Assembly (NCBI GenBank): GCA_026120185.1
Contig: JANUWF010001101.1
Coordinates: forward strand, 3,782,001-3,846,000
From: Voacanga thouarsii
Taxonomy: Eukaryota > Streptophyta > Magnoliopsida > Gentianales > Apocynaceae
Direction: 5' to 3'
DNA: 64,000 bases
Shown here: piece by piece, positions 49,209 to 61,201 of the stretch
Layout of the letters: the number at the start of each line of letters is the position of its first letter
How positions within the stretch are numbered: the first letter of the stretch is position 1
Translations under genes and position numbers: made by a program
The notes under the pieces: model-generated
The model's database searches: none
Told to the model about the DNA's origin: nothing
The model's input: only the letters and a program-made list of their open reading frames with translations

Positions 49209-49497
49209 CATATATTCATGGAAGAAGAGGAAGCGAGAACATTAAATTATCCAAGCTTTACAACTAGAGGCAACGTATCTTGAAAATAATAGTAGCTATC
49301 TCATAAAGTTTACAACTGAACACTATATATCCTGAAAAGGACTGGAGACTACCTATCTTGAAGAAGAAAGATTAATTCAAAGGCCCACATGAGAAATTAC
49401 AAAATTTTAAACTATTAGAAGGGCACATTATATTACAAAGGCATTTCATTCTACTAACTCTTACTTAAAAGTGTGAATATTTTTCGTGGCAATACTT
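49209..49497. other. Unassigned AT-rich sequence
   Basis: About 290 bases with no ORF, repeat or terminal motif that I recognise. Confidence 0.4.
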
Positions 49498-50403
49498 GTA
49501 CGGGATATGCTCTAAAATAATTTGTACTTTTACTATTATTGTTATATATTTTATAATAATATGAGGCATTTCTTTCCATAAATAATGCATTTAGTTTTAT
49601 AGTCATTAAGTACGTGACTTGATAGTAAAACCCTATAACAAATAGAATGACTATTCTTAAATTGTCCCTAATCGATTATTATTAGGGGAACAATAATAAA
49701 TTAAGATTAGTATGTTTTTGACTTGATGGCTATATTTTACTAGTCATGGATATATGGGATATCAAGTCAAAACATAAATAAATATTAAAGAATGTTGTAT
49801 TAGACATGACCCACTATGAGAATACTTTATGAGACATGCCATAAGTACTTTCTAGTCATAATGATATTAGAAGTCCTTCGACCTGAATTCATTATAGTTT
49901 CCTATTTGATAAATTATATATCTTGACATTGTCTAAAGTTGTCTTGAACCAAATAATAAAATTAGACCACTATTAAATATAGAATAAACCAGGGAGAGAA
50001 ATATAATTGATAGTGAAGAAAATTATCCCTCTTATTCTTGGGAGAGATATCCATGGGCCCCTTGATAAATTAGACTGTTAAAATGCATAATTATGCTCAA
50101 ATATATTAATTTGATATATTGATATCATTTGTTTGAACAGTCCACTATGAGATCAAGAAATAGTTAATTAAACTTAATATGGATGATATACTTAGTGCCT
50201 TATGTTTGATCTGAATATCGTGTGACAAAAAGACTAAATATGAAGTTATGATTTGGTTCAAAAAGATCACTGATCTTCATTTAACCTAGATAGTTATAAT
50301 GTTTTGCTAGAAACCGTTTATAATTTGTGGGCCATTTTAAATGTGATTTGGGCACACTGTCAGTATTAAATGAACCTATAGGGCCACGCATTAAGTGAAC
50401 ATG
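49498..50403 (+). repeat. Partial LTR-like sequence cut by the CACTA element
   Basis: TGTACGGGATATGCTC resembles a copia LTR start (TGTTGGGATATGCTC-like). The sequence is AT-rich, non-coding and of LTR-like composition, and it stops at the CACTA terminus. Its remaining part should be found beyond the right end of the CACTA element, outside the window. Low certainty. Confidence 0.35.
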
Positions 50404-50822
50404 CACTACAGGAAGAGTGACCTTTAGTGATAATGTAATGTTGTCACTACATGCAGAAATATTGTTACTAAAGACATTTAGTGACAAAATATTTCTTGTC
50501 ACTTCAATGTCGCTAAAGGTGTATAGTGACAACAACTTATTTTTGTCACTAACTGTTGCCTTTTAGTGACAATATTTTGGTTGTCACAGATGTAATCAAG
50601 TATTAGTGACAACATTCCATGTCACTAATTTGTTTCAAAAATCGTCACTTTTTGCCAATATATTGTCACTAATTGATTACTCATTAATGACAACATACTC
50701 CTTGTCACTAATTGATCATTCATTAGTGACAACCTCCACCTTGAATAACATCAGTGACAAGAACTTATTGTTGTCACTAAATGTATATTATAGTGACAAC
50801 ATTTTACTACATCATTTTATTT
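50404..50822. repeat. Left CACTA terminus and subterminal repeats
   Basis: CACTACAGGAAGAG followed by about 20 copies of TAGTGACAA / TTGTCACTA and one-base variants, alternating in direction at roughly 15-40 base spacing. Adjacent opposite copies can pair as short hairpins. Confidence 0.9.
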
Positions 50823-52207
50823 ATTTATCAACAACTAGTCCTTATCAATAAGTAATATATTATCTTATAATTTTTGTCATTGTGTAGTTCAAGATTCCCT
50901 GGACATGATAAACCAAGAATAAAAATTTACAATAATAAAACTGAAGAAAACATGAATACCCAAAATATATAATATTATTTTATAATAATATCACTAAGTA
51001 GATCATTTTATGAATACATCTGTAACATCATTCACAAAAAACAAAAAGATGTACAGTTAAATCTTTTTCAATTTTCATATCCAATATATTTTGACATGGG
51101 TTACTATCCAAAAATATACACCAACCATGGACACAAAATATATAAGTGAGATTAAACTTGATATGCTAGCCCCCTAATAGTTAGCTACTCCATGGCTCAT
51201 ATCATAACCCCAAAAATCTGCAAAATTAACAAGTTTAAAGAAACAAGTGAGCTTAACTATAATGTCAAAGTTAAGAAAAGAAAATTTAAATGAACAGAAA
51301 TATGACAACATTTCCTTTCTTTTAATGCAAAATAATTTGAAATATTATTCTCTAAGCATTTTAACAATCAAGCAATCAAATGTGTATAAGGATAATATGT
51401 TACTAAAGAATTAATAAAGTAACAATACTCAATCTATGGACCAATGCTAGCGATATTACAAGATCAATTGTCCTTCTGCCGGAGCAAATGCTACAAAAAT
51501 AACTACAATAGCCTCTGTTAAATCTAATCACTTCTCAATCAAATCTCATCATCACTTTCTCTCCTACTATGGGTCCACGTGTACTTTAAATTTTGGCAAA
51601 ACTACCACTCTCTCATCTTTCCTCACTCTCCCCGCTTTACTCTTGCTTCATAAATATTGCAATCATGACTACCAACACTTCTAATATGTTTAGTTTTATA
51701 TCATGTTTATCCTAAAAGAACAAGTTGTCAACTGATGTTTTTCAGACTAGAAACTGCAAATTCATACTGAGGTAGTTAAATCTCACCTCTTACAATCTAT
51801 ATAAAGTGAAAAGGAACACAGTATGAATGCATAAAGCAGCTAGTTATATACCTCTGCATAATGTATAGTTGTTAGTTAAATCAAATAGAAAGATTAGAAA
51901 CAAGTTATGCTGCCATCAAATACAATATATAGACCAAACAGGCCACCACAGTACAATAGCCAGGAGCATGCATCTAGTATTTTCTGCCACCACAAATGCA
52001 TGCGAAGTAATAGCAACTTACTCATGTACATTTTGCAACAAAAATAGTGATCTTGTCTACCCTCATTCCACGTATCTAGAAACAATAGAAGAAAACAGAG
52101 AATGAATATCCATAGCTAGCAACAAAGTCATTTCTTAAAAGAAATATGATAGTGCAAAAATCTGTTTAAGTCACAACTTATTGACTCACATTGTAATGTA
52201 AGTTGTT
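50823..52207. other. CACTA internal non-coding sequence, left
   Basis: AT-rich, between the left subterminal repeats and the end of the TNP1-like gene. Probably that gene's 3' untranslated and downstream region. No convincing ORF. Confidence 0.5.
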
Positions 52208-54501
52208 CTACTCTGGGGCCCTTCCCAATTGCTCAAGAATTTTTACCATAAGCTCATTTGTCTTCGTTTGATCCGCTTTCAAAGTTGCAATTTCTTCTGC
52301 CATTGTAGCAGCATTCTGCTTAGCTTCTTGTCTAAGGCGTCTATTCTCCTCCAACTTGGTAAGATATTGTTCTTCATTGAAGGAACTTTGTTTCTTGGTT
52401 ACACCTCTGCCACGTATATGCCCAGGTATATGGCCTATGGTTTCCTTGCAAATGTCAGCAGTGCTCATTGTTGTTGTTTGCTGCATTTCTTTCATTTTCT
52501 CCTAAACAGAAAAAGAAAAGAAAAAGAAACTGTCATGGAAAGTAATAAATCCTAACATATGATAGTTAAGAAGACTTAGAATTATTTTGCAAACCAGATT
52601 CTCCTTTGCTTTTTCATTTACAAAGTCTTTCTTTTTCTTGGAAAATCTTGTGATTTGGTAAATTTCAATGTCATCAAGTTTTGTTCCTTCCTTCCTTTTC
52701 TGCAAAAAAAAAAATTACAAAATGCAGTATGAGTTAGCTTATTCTATCTTATCCAATTGTTGAAGATCAGAATAAAACATGAAAACAGTTTTAACCTTCT
52801 CATCCTGCAATCGTGCAATGGATTTTGTCCCAGTTGTATGTGGTATAGTGTTCTTGGCATAAGCTTCACTATTCCTCTTGCTCATTTTCTTTTACAAAAT
52901 AGAGAAATGTATGAAGTCAACTTCTACAAAAAGCATTAGTTTAATATTCACAATCTAACTACTACAAGAGCATATCAGAAACTCTTCTGTACAAAAGTAT
53001 TCACAAAGCCATTTCCAGTCATTTTCGTCTTTGACTTTTTTTGGTTTATGTTGTAAAGCTTCCCCTTTACTGCCAAACTTTTTAAAGTGAAAATGAAGCT
53101 TGTAACGCATGTTTCTATATTGCACATTTAGCTGTTTGAAAACAGTTGCTTTGGTCTTTTCATTCTCCACAATATTAGAGCCATCCTTCAATATAGAGCA
53201 AGAGTTAATCAAAGAACAGAGATCTTTATGGTTTGCAGTGAATTTAGTCTAAGCAGTAAGCACTTTGTGTGCTTGTATTCAGTCAATTTAAAGAACTAGT
53301 GGCCAGTGCTAATGGCCTGATTTCAATTTTGGTCAGTTCCTCTCATTACTTTGTTAGGAAAATATTCCAAGAATTAGTAGGCAGCTATAGTTTCGTCAAA
53401 CAATGTACTTGCCTAGCCAAAATAGCTATAGTTTCATCAAGATCTTAAATTCTTGCCCAGCCAAAATGAAAAAAAAAATTCAGGGAGAGAATTATCTTAT
53501 ATTTTTGTTTTCTGTATTCTTTAAAGGAAATTCAGTAATGATGGAATCTCCAGCAAAAACGAATATTAGAGCCACTCTCCCCGTGTTGCTCTCTTAGTGC
53601 ATCTCTATTGAATAATGCCCCTAATAGTGGCCACAGCAGTTTAGAACTTTTTTCCAATTAATCTTATATTCTAACTATCTAAGAATGTCATAAAATAATT
53701 TATAAATATACTCTTACTCGAACTATGTTGTATAAGTCTTCCCTATGTTGTTCATTCAGCTGTGCCCATTTTGTAACTTGTAACTTTGCATTTGTCCTCA
53801 AAATGCAGCCTTCCTCGGTTATCAGAAACTATGCATCTGGGCCGACAATGCGATCTGCTGCCTTGGACAACTCAACTTCGAGGTCTTTTTCACTATCTCT
53901 TTTTTTTTATAACGTAATATTCCTTGTTGGACCTCTTTTTCTTGTAGGTGCTGAATGGCCTACAAGAATTAATATTTCAGAAAGACCACAAAAAGTAATA
54001 AAACTATTCCGGGATTACAGCAAAAACAAATAAAAGTTTTACTGTATCCATTTGACCTTCTGAAGTCATATTTACATCAGTACTTCTAGGGGCATGAGAT
54101 TCATAATTTGGAAAATTATCTGTATTTTCACATCTTGTGCCAAGATTTGGTGTTGGGGATGAACTATCATTAACATGATTAATTGATTCAGGACTTTCTC
54201 TTCTTATTGCATTATTACCGTCACTTTCACTTGGAAGCATCAAAATATTGGCACATGGGATAACAGCTTCTGGACTTGTACCTTTTGATCTAGTGACAAG
54301 ATTTGGTGTTGGGAATGAGCTATCATTAACATGATTGACTGATTCAGGACTTGTTTTTCTTATTGCATTATTATCGTCACTTTCACTTGGAAGCATTGAA
54401 ATATTGGCACATGAGATAACAGCTTCTGGCCTTGTACCTTTTGCTCTCCTACCACCCTTTCCCTTTCTAGCAAATGTTCCTTTTCTTTCTGGTCTAGCCA
54501 T
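52208..54501 (-). pseudogene. TNP1-like CACTA accessory gene (Transposase_24 type), multi-exon
   Basis: The Transposase_24 family comprises CACTA/En-Spm proteins thought to bind subterminal repeats. Inferred minus-strand exons: 54501-~54045 (MARPERKGTFARKGKGG, then a 52-residue tandem duplication); ~53975-53725 (SAPTRKRGPTRN...VTKWAQLNEQHREDLYNI, with a frameshift in an A-run near 53907 and a stop near 53832); ~53212-52960 (VFKQLNVQYRNMRYKLHFHF and DWKWLCEYFCTEEF); ~52888-52800 (AYAKNTIPHTTGTKSIARLQ); ~52702-52595 (RKEGTKLDDIEIYQIT, FVNEKAKEN); 52498-52208 (RGRGVTKKQSS, then a coiled coil EENRRLRQEAKQ...EELGRAPE-like end). Each exon matches a successive block of the family. Splice sites are inferred, not proven. 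Confidence 0.8.
54145..54455 (-). repeat. 156-bp tandem duplication in the TNP1-like gene
   Basis: Two copies of a 52-codon unit (PEAVISCANISMLPSESDDN / PEAVIPCANILMLPSESDGN), with GCACATG at 54251 and 54407. In frame and diverged by several substitutions. Confidence 0.9.
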
Positions 54502-54762
54502 CTAAGAAGTAATGAAAAATAGATCATTAGAAAGTCATTCTTTAAATAAAGCTAATAAATGTCCAAAGCATAAAAAATACATATAAATAAAACCATCAAC
54601 ATAGGCACTTTTAAAAAATCTGGATCTCTGAAACATATTACCATACAGCTAAAACAAATACAAACATGCAATTTGAGGAACTAGAATACTAAAACAAATA
54701 ATTAATGTGCATTGAAATTAAGATGTCAAAAAACTAAAGTAACACACATAATTCTACTGATA
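54502..54762. other. Intergenic interval between TNP2- and TNP1-like genes
   Basis: About 260 AT-rich bases downstream of the transposase stop and upstream of the TNP1-like ATG. In En/Spm both products come from one transcript; the tandem same-strand layout here is compatible with that, but nothing in the sequence proves it. Confidence 0.5.
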
Positions 54763-57700
54763 CTAGAATTCATTGTCAAACAATAGTCCTTCATCTTCAT
54801 GTCCATCACTTTGAGAATCATCATCTAGGTCATCATCGTTGATGAAATCATTATCTTCTTATTCTTGGAATTGGAGCATCTCATTGTAAAAAATGCATTC
54901 AAGGGGCTCTGCTATTCCTCGAGCAAGAAATGATATTTCATCAATTTCCCTGACAATATGATCATCAGTTTATTCCTCTTCTTGGAATGTTTCAACCATG
55001 TCTTTTTCAATCTCTTGTTCAGGAACATCATAAGAACTTCTTAGTTTGAAGCTCTCTACCATAAACCAGTTTTTCCCTAATGTCATGTCCTGTAAATAAA
55101 AGACTTGCGCAGCCTGAGAAGCAAGCACATAAGGTTGATCTTGATACCACCTACAAGATATATTTATGCTTGTAATTTTTCAATCTTTATCTACCTGTAA
55201 ACCAGAATTATCACCTACATAAAACCATTCACACTTGAACAACATCACTTTCTTTCTACCCAATCAGTAATCTACCTCAAAAATATCTAGCACTACCCCA
55301 TAGAAGTCTACTGAATTTGCCCCATGTTCTCCTTTTACTACAACACCACAATTTTGTGTTCTCCTATCTTATTCACGATCCTTGGTGTGAAATCGTAAAC
55401 CATTCACACAACAGCTAGCAAATCTCTTAAATCGGCTATCAAGACCCATAGCCAATGATCGAAGTTCATTACTGCACACTTCTTGGCCATACAAAACCTA
55501 TTCATCAAATGTTAAATCTTTTGGAAACTATTTTATTGTGAATTCCAAAAGAGAAAATGTCAAATTCCAAAAAGAATAAGTATGGCATGAAAAATATACT
55601 TACACGTTCTCCAAACATGGTTGTGAACTTTTGCCACTTTAAAGTCATATAACACATCACAGTTATTTAACACATGGTTGTGAACTTTTGCCACTTTAAA
55701 GTCATCTAAGTGGTGATGAGTTGGACTACCAAATGGTCGACTGCTACATGAAAACACTGAGATCTGCCCACTAGGTTCACCTCTATCACAATTGCGCTCA
55801 GGTTTATTACATATTATCTCACTATTGTGCAAGTACATCGAGGTGAATGTCCAACATTCATTATCTATATAACACTCAGCAATTGAACCTTCAGGCTTTG
55901 CTTTGTTCTTCACGTAACTCTTTAATATACCCATTTTTCTAAGAAATAGCAACAAAAATTTGGTAAGTTTTTTTAATATTAGAATTTTATTAATTCTTTT
56001 AAGTGGATAGGAAAGTGTCTATTAGAGTAGTACTTTACCTCTCAAATGGAAACATCCAGCAATATTGTGCTGGACCAGCAATTTTACACTCATCTGGCAA
56101 GTGAAGCATCAAATGCATCATAATGTCAAAGGCTGACGACGGAAATATTTGCTCGAGCTTGCATAAAATAACAGCAATGTTTTTCTTTTGTTCTTCTAAG
56201 ACATTGAAATTCAATGTTCTAGAACATAACTTCTTAAAAAAGTCACTCAATTCAAATAAGACTTGCCGAACATCCTTGTTTAAACAACCACGTAGAGCAA
56301 GAGGAAGAATACGTTGCACAAAAATGTGACAATCATGACTTTTTAAACCAGAAATATTGCAATCATGGCTTCTAATGCATCGAAATGTATTTAACATAAA
56401 ACCATCAGGATATTTAATGGAACTCAAGAATTCACATACTTTCCTTCTCTCATTTTGAGTTAAATTGTAGCAAGCCATAGGAGTCTCAAATGAATCACCC
56501 TTAGAGATCAAATGCAGTTCTGGCCGTATCCCCAATTCTATCAAATCTCTGCGACATTTCCAACCATCTTTTGTTTTACCTTTAATTCCCATTATTGTGC
56601 CAAAAACTGTATCAAATACATTCTTCACTACATGCAAGATATCCATATTATGTCTGATATGAAAATCTTTCCAATATGGCATCTCAAAGAATATACTTTT
56701 CTTGGTCCAATTTGAGTTATTGTCTCTGCGTTTCCTCTTTCTTTATTGGAGTAACTCCTGTGATTTTCCAAACGCTTGGTTGGACCCCTTAAATCAACCT
56801 CTCCATTAAATGATTTTCTATCTCTCCTCTATCTATGGTTTGAAGGCAAAAATCGATGATGGCCAGTATAACAAATTTTCTTCCCGTGTCTTAAATGCAT
56901 AGAAGAAGTGTCATTCATGCAATAGGACAAGCCATATAGCCCTTTGTACTCTATCCAGATAAATTTGCATATGCTAGAAAATCATTTATTGCTCATAACA
57001 ATGTAGCATGCAACATAAACATTTCCCCTGAATATGCATCAAATGTCTTGACTCCAGGTAGACACAATTTGTTTAATTCGTCAATCAAAGGCTGGAGATA
57101 GACATCAATATCATTTTCTGGTGACTTTGGTCAGAAATAAGTATTGTCATCAAGAAGAAAGGATCCTTCATGCATTTCCAAGGAGGCAAATTATAGGGCA
57201 CTAGAAATACTGGCCAAATACTATATGAATTACTCATGTTTCTGAAAGGATTGAAACCATCACTGGCAAGCCCTAACCTAATATTGTGAGAATCTTTTGC
57301 AAAAAATTCATGCTACTGGTCAAAGTGCTTCCATTCTTCACTATCAGCTAGATGCCTCATGACATTATCATCATTTATGCACTTTTCTTTATGCCACCTC
57401 ATATCATAGGCTACTTCTTTATTCGCAAAGAACCTTTGTAGCCTCGGCTGTAATGGAAAATAGCACATGACCTTTCGAGGTATTTTTGAACCATTAGATT
57501 TATAGCACGGTTCCTTACATTTCAAATTAGGGCATTTGTCTAAATCTGCAAACTCATTCTTGTATGAAACATAGTCATTGATGCGTTAGTGTATCTTTTC
57601 ATAACTAAAACCTAAGTCTCTAATAATTTTTTTTTTTTTTGCTTTATTATATGAGTCGAGAATCAATGAGCCTAAAGGCAGTGCATTCTTGAAAACTTAT

Positions 57701-58259
57701 AAAAGCAAATCAAAAGATTTCCTGGTCCACCCACTTGTGGTCTTCAAATGAAGAAGTGTCACAACAAAGGATAATTGTGAGAAATGTGTATGCCTTGGAA
57801 AGAGTTCTTGTTTCGCCTTATTTAAAAGTTTGAGAAATTTATCCACAGCACAACCTCCTTCTGCATTACCATTGCTATCTTCTACATTCCAACTATCCCC
57901 TTAAGTGGCATTTCCAATATCATTTAACTTTTCAACCATATTGTCATCATCTTCACTACCTCCCTCATCATCATCACACTCAACATGTTCATGGTCATTT
58001 GTATTAGAATGAGCAGCAATATTTTCAAAGGTTTCGCTGTGATATATCCATTGAACATAGCTCCTACGAATTCCATTTATAATTAAATGATCTTCTACAA
58101 CTTGTCTAGGATGATCCTGAAAGTTATTACAGAGAACACAAGGACAAGGAATCCTTGTATGATTGTCTCTTTGTGCATATGCAAATTGAAGAAAATTTTC
58201 ACCCCATTTTGATATCTAGGATCCAATTTATTCTTGATTTGCATCCAACTCTTATCCAT
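54763..58259 (-). pseudogene. TNP2-type CACTA transposase
   Basis: The transposase cuts element ends. ATG at 58257-58259 (MDKSWMQIKNKLDPRY) opens the transposase-associated domain; a frameshift follows, then IPCPCVLCNN and a DDDEGGSEDDDN linker. Transposase_21 core: SKIPRKVMCYFPLQPRLQRFF (57313-57525), YSIWPVFLVPYNLPPWKCM (near 57200), a frameshift near 57135, then IDVYLQPLIDELNKL. The open stretch 56035-56682 runs from MPYWKDFHIRHNMDILHVVK to FPSSAFDIMMHLMLHLPDE (DUF4218). Next, KNKAKPEGSIAECYIDNECWTF (55860-55955) and a DUF4216 region (55090-55400; QPYVLASQAAQVFYLQDM). An acidic C-terminus ends at 54763-54765, with in-frame stops near 54860 and 54972. Confidence 0.92.
55619..55732 (-). repeat. 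57-bp tandem duplication in the transposase gene
   Basis: GGTTGTGAACTTTTGCCACT recurs at 55619 and 55676, giving the doubled peptide YDFKVAKVHNHV. Length is a multiple of three. It lies between the DUF4218 and DUF4216 regions. Confidence 0.85.
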
Positions 58260-60504
58260 TAGACCTAATATTGATAAAAAAAAAAAAAATAGCACAAGAT
58301 TATGTGCAAGTACATAAGCCAGTCACAGACATATAATTCAACTAAGTCCACTTAATAAAGCCTAGGAAAACTGAAACAGTTGTATAATTAACAAATCAAG
58401 GAAATAGTGGCTCTGACCGGCTATAACATTTATGGATTGCTACTTACTTACATTACAATACAAATAATATTAAAGAAACAATAAAGGCAACAAAATCAAT
58501 AAGGGGAGGCCAAGCTAAACGCCTTGGCCTTTTGGCAGCAATTCTTACTTCTGCAGTGAATCTAAGACCCTTCTTCCTCAACAACAAAAACCCATCTCAC
58601 TGTTACAAACTCCATAGAATTCTCAAATGATTTTATCTTGGCATAATAGGGGCTGAAGTTTAGGGTTTTAGAAGGTGAAGGTAGATGTTGATTTGTAGTG
58701 GAGGAAGCTGAAGTAGGGCTTAATTATATGGATAACTTATGTTGCTTCAGCTCTCAGGTGAGTTTCTTTGTGCTAGTTAAGTTTGGGGTTTAGTTTTTAT
58801 ACTATTTTTAATTTTAAACTGCTATGTTAGTCATATCCATTAAAAGGATTCTGTTGAAACATTAGTAATCATACTGTTTTAGTTTCCTGTAATTTGTGTT
58901 CGACTGTGTCGATGAACTTCAATTGTTTTGTCAACTGTTTCAGTTGTTTGTTGTAATGAGTTTTACAAATAAATTGCAGCATGAGAGCATGAGTGCAATA
59001 CTAAACTAGCAATCTGCTTCTTATTTTGCCTGTTTATTTCCTAATGAATGGTCGTATCTATGGTCATTTTCTTACAAAAGAAGCCTGTACTACACATGTT
59101 AAACTTAAGTCTAATGTTTTCTCCTATAAAATTTCTTGTCCTCTGCAATGCTTACACTTAAGTTCTTTGGTTCCAACCTAATTCTTTTCTTACTGACTTT
59201 GTGGAGTACTAGGAATAGATTAAATACATATGCTGCCCACAAGGTCCAACAAAAGTTGGAGCTAAAGTTCCCATCCCTATCCCAAAAAGCAATTATTGGA
59301 CAACCAAAATCACCCATTCCCCTCGACCAAACTGCAACTATCTAAGTCCAAATAACATGATTTTGAGCCATGCAAATACGGAGAAGCAGGATTACTGTCA
59401 ATTTGTTTCACTTAATAAAGCCTAGGAATTCCATGTCTAGCATCATCTTAGTACAACATGTAATAATATGTTTCACTTAAATAGATTTTTACATTTGAGA
59501 CATCTTAGTTATGAAAAACTCGCCTTAATATTTCAGTGGCTCGCCTATTCCTTGAGAATGCAAAACACCAATGACGGATTCCAACACCAACACTAAATCA
59601 CATTACTACCTAAACCAAGCAAATATAAAAATACTTTTAAAACTCCAATGTCTTCTCAATATGTTTATTGCTTGATACAAAGAACAAAATCCCAACTACC
59701 CATTGTTAGCCAAAAGTCCATAAAGATTTAATCTTTATGTGTTAGAAATGTATAAAATGTCAGAATCATTAGAAAAAGAACAAAAAAAATTTTAAAAAAT
59801 CTAATGAAGCTAAAGCCCATGAAAAATCAGTCAGTTTGAGCTAAAATTAATGGGAAAAAACAACACAAAATTGACAGAGGTAGCTGCAATACAACGAAAT
59901 CTCTGTTCATTCAAAAATCAACTGGGGAAAAGCTCGAAACACAAAACCCATATAAAACCAAGTAATGTATGCAAAATCGAAATACAAAATCACAAGATCT
60001 AAAGTCATACCTGAAACACAAGTGTCGGAGGAGTTTTCCTAACAAACACTGACGATCGGATGCCCGTCAACTACTACAACGATTTCATCCACGCAGTTGC
60101 CAGATTTTGCAGCCCATTCATTTTTTTTCTCTCGAAACCCATATCACAATGTTCGTTTGGATATGTATGCAGGTGGTGAGTAACTCTTCAAGAGGAAAAG
60201 GTCGGGAACAAGCGATGTCAGAAGACCAGGAGCAAAAGGTTTTGTGGAGTGGGTTAGAGACAAGTCTGAGCAGTGCTAGATGAAGCCGTTTTTTTCCCTT
60301 TTGTTTTGTTAAGTTCTCAGATTTTTTTTATTTCTTCCCTCGATTTTTTCTCTCAGCATTTTCCGCTTTGGCACAAATAGTTTTGTCATAACTAATAAGG
60401 CATGCGGTTGCCAGATTTTTCATGTAGACACCTACCATACGTTTTCATTGCTTCCCTCTGGTGATTAGACTTATCTAATTTTAGATATTAGGAAATATAT
60501 GGAG

Positions 60505-60522
60505 CTCTCTCTCTCTCTCTCT
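60505..60522. repeat. (CT)n microsatellite
   Basis: CT run followed by a T-run, upstream of the inferred transposase 5' region. Confidence 0.9.
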
Positions 60523-60679
60523 TTTTTTTTTTCTTCTATTGTATTATTTTAGTTTTAGTCATTTTACAAATAATTCAAAAATATACAATAATCAAAGTAA
60601 AAGTTACATATATAAAAATTTTCATTTGATGTGATTCATATAATTGACTTATAATACGGAAATATTTTATTTAGCTTTC

Positions 60680-60680
<1 letters not shown>

Positions 60681-60710
<30 letters not shown>

Positions 60711-60711
60711 T
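60681..60711. repeat. (AAT)n microsatellite
   Basis: About ten ATA units in an AT-rich background. Confidence 0.95.
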
Positions 60712-61021
60712 AGTGTACTATTTTAAGCATCAAATTGAAGTAATTTTTTAATCATATAAAAATTTATAAAGGTATGATTATTTGATTTATTATAAAATTC
60801 TTATTTTTTTCAAGCTCTAAGAGTAAACTTTCTTATAAATTGAATAAATTTGTGAGCTACAAATAGGCTAATGTTGACTATCGTAACAAAGTTTTTTAAT
60901 TAATAGGTTGATGAGTATGTATTACATGCCGCAAGTTGGTTACTATGTATTTTTATAGTTTCCAAAAAGCAATAGTGAAAATTTTTGAGAAAAAATATCA
61001 AAATTCAATTAGCACATATTG

Positions 61022-61130
61022 CAGAACTTTGCGATGTATTTTTGAACCCTGTGATTTGTAACGAGGTTCTCTACATTTCAAATTTAGGCATTTGTCTAGA
61101 CCTGTATACTCCTTTCGTTATAGAATACAT
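61022..61130 (-). pseudogene. Displaced duplicate of a transposase fragment
   Basis: The minus strand encodes KCLNLKCREPRYKSQGSKIH, nearly the same as KCPNLKCKEPCYKSNGSKIP of the transposase at about 57460-57530. DNA similarity continues right to about 61130 and stops left of 61022, so only about 100 bases were copied. It lies just before the tandem array. Confidence 0.85.
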
Positions 61131-61201
61131 ACAACCGTTCACACATGTATTATATACATACTAATATACATATTGTATCCATATACTAGATACATATTGT
61201 A

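Larger units (their letters stand above)
58260..61021. other. CACTA internal non-coding sequence upstream of the transposase
   Basis: No ORF with recognisable features. On the minus strand a possible non-coding exon (about 60130-60011) ends CAG|GTATGA, and a T-rich tract ending AG lies just before the transposase ATG (58263-58290), a plausible donor/acceptor pair for a 5' UTR intron. Microsatellites (CT)n at 60505-60522 and (AAT)n at 60681-60711. Confidence 0.45.

Noticed and set aside
52757..52939. 60-aa plus-strand ORF
   Set aside because: Shadow of the minus-strand Transposase_24 exon at about 52800-52888.
59136..59345. 69-aa ORF upstream of the transposase
   Set aside because: No family resemblance, opposite strand to both transposon genes, and an equal-length ORF exists on the other strand, as expected by chance.
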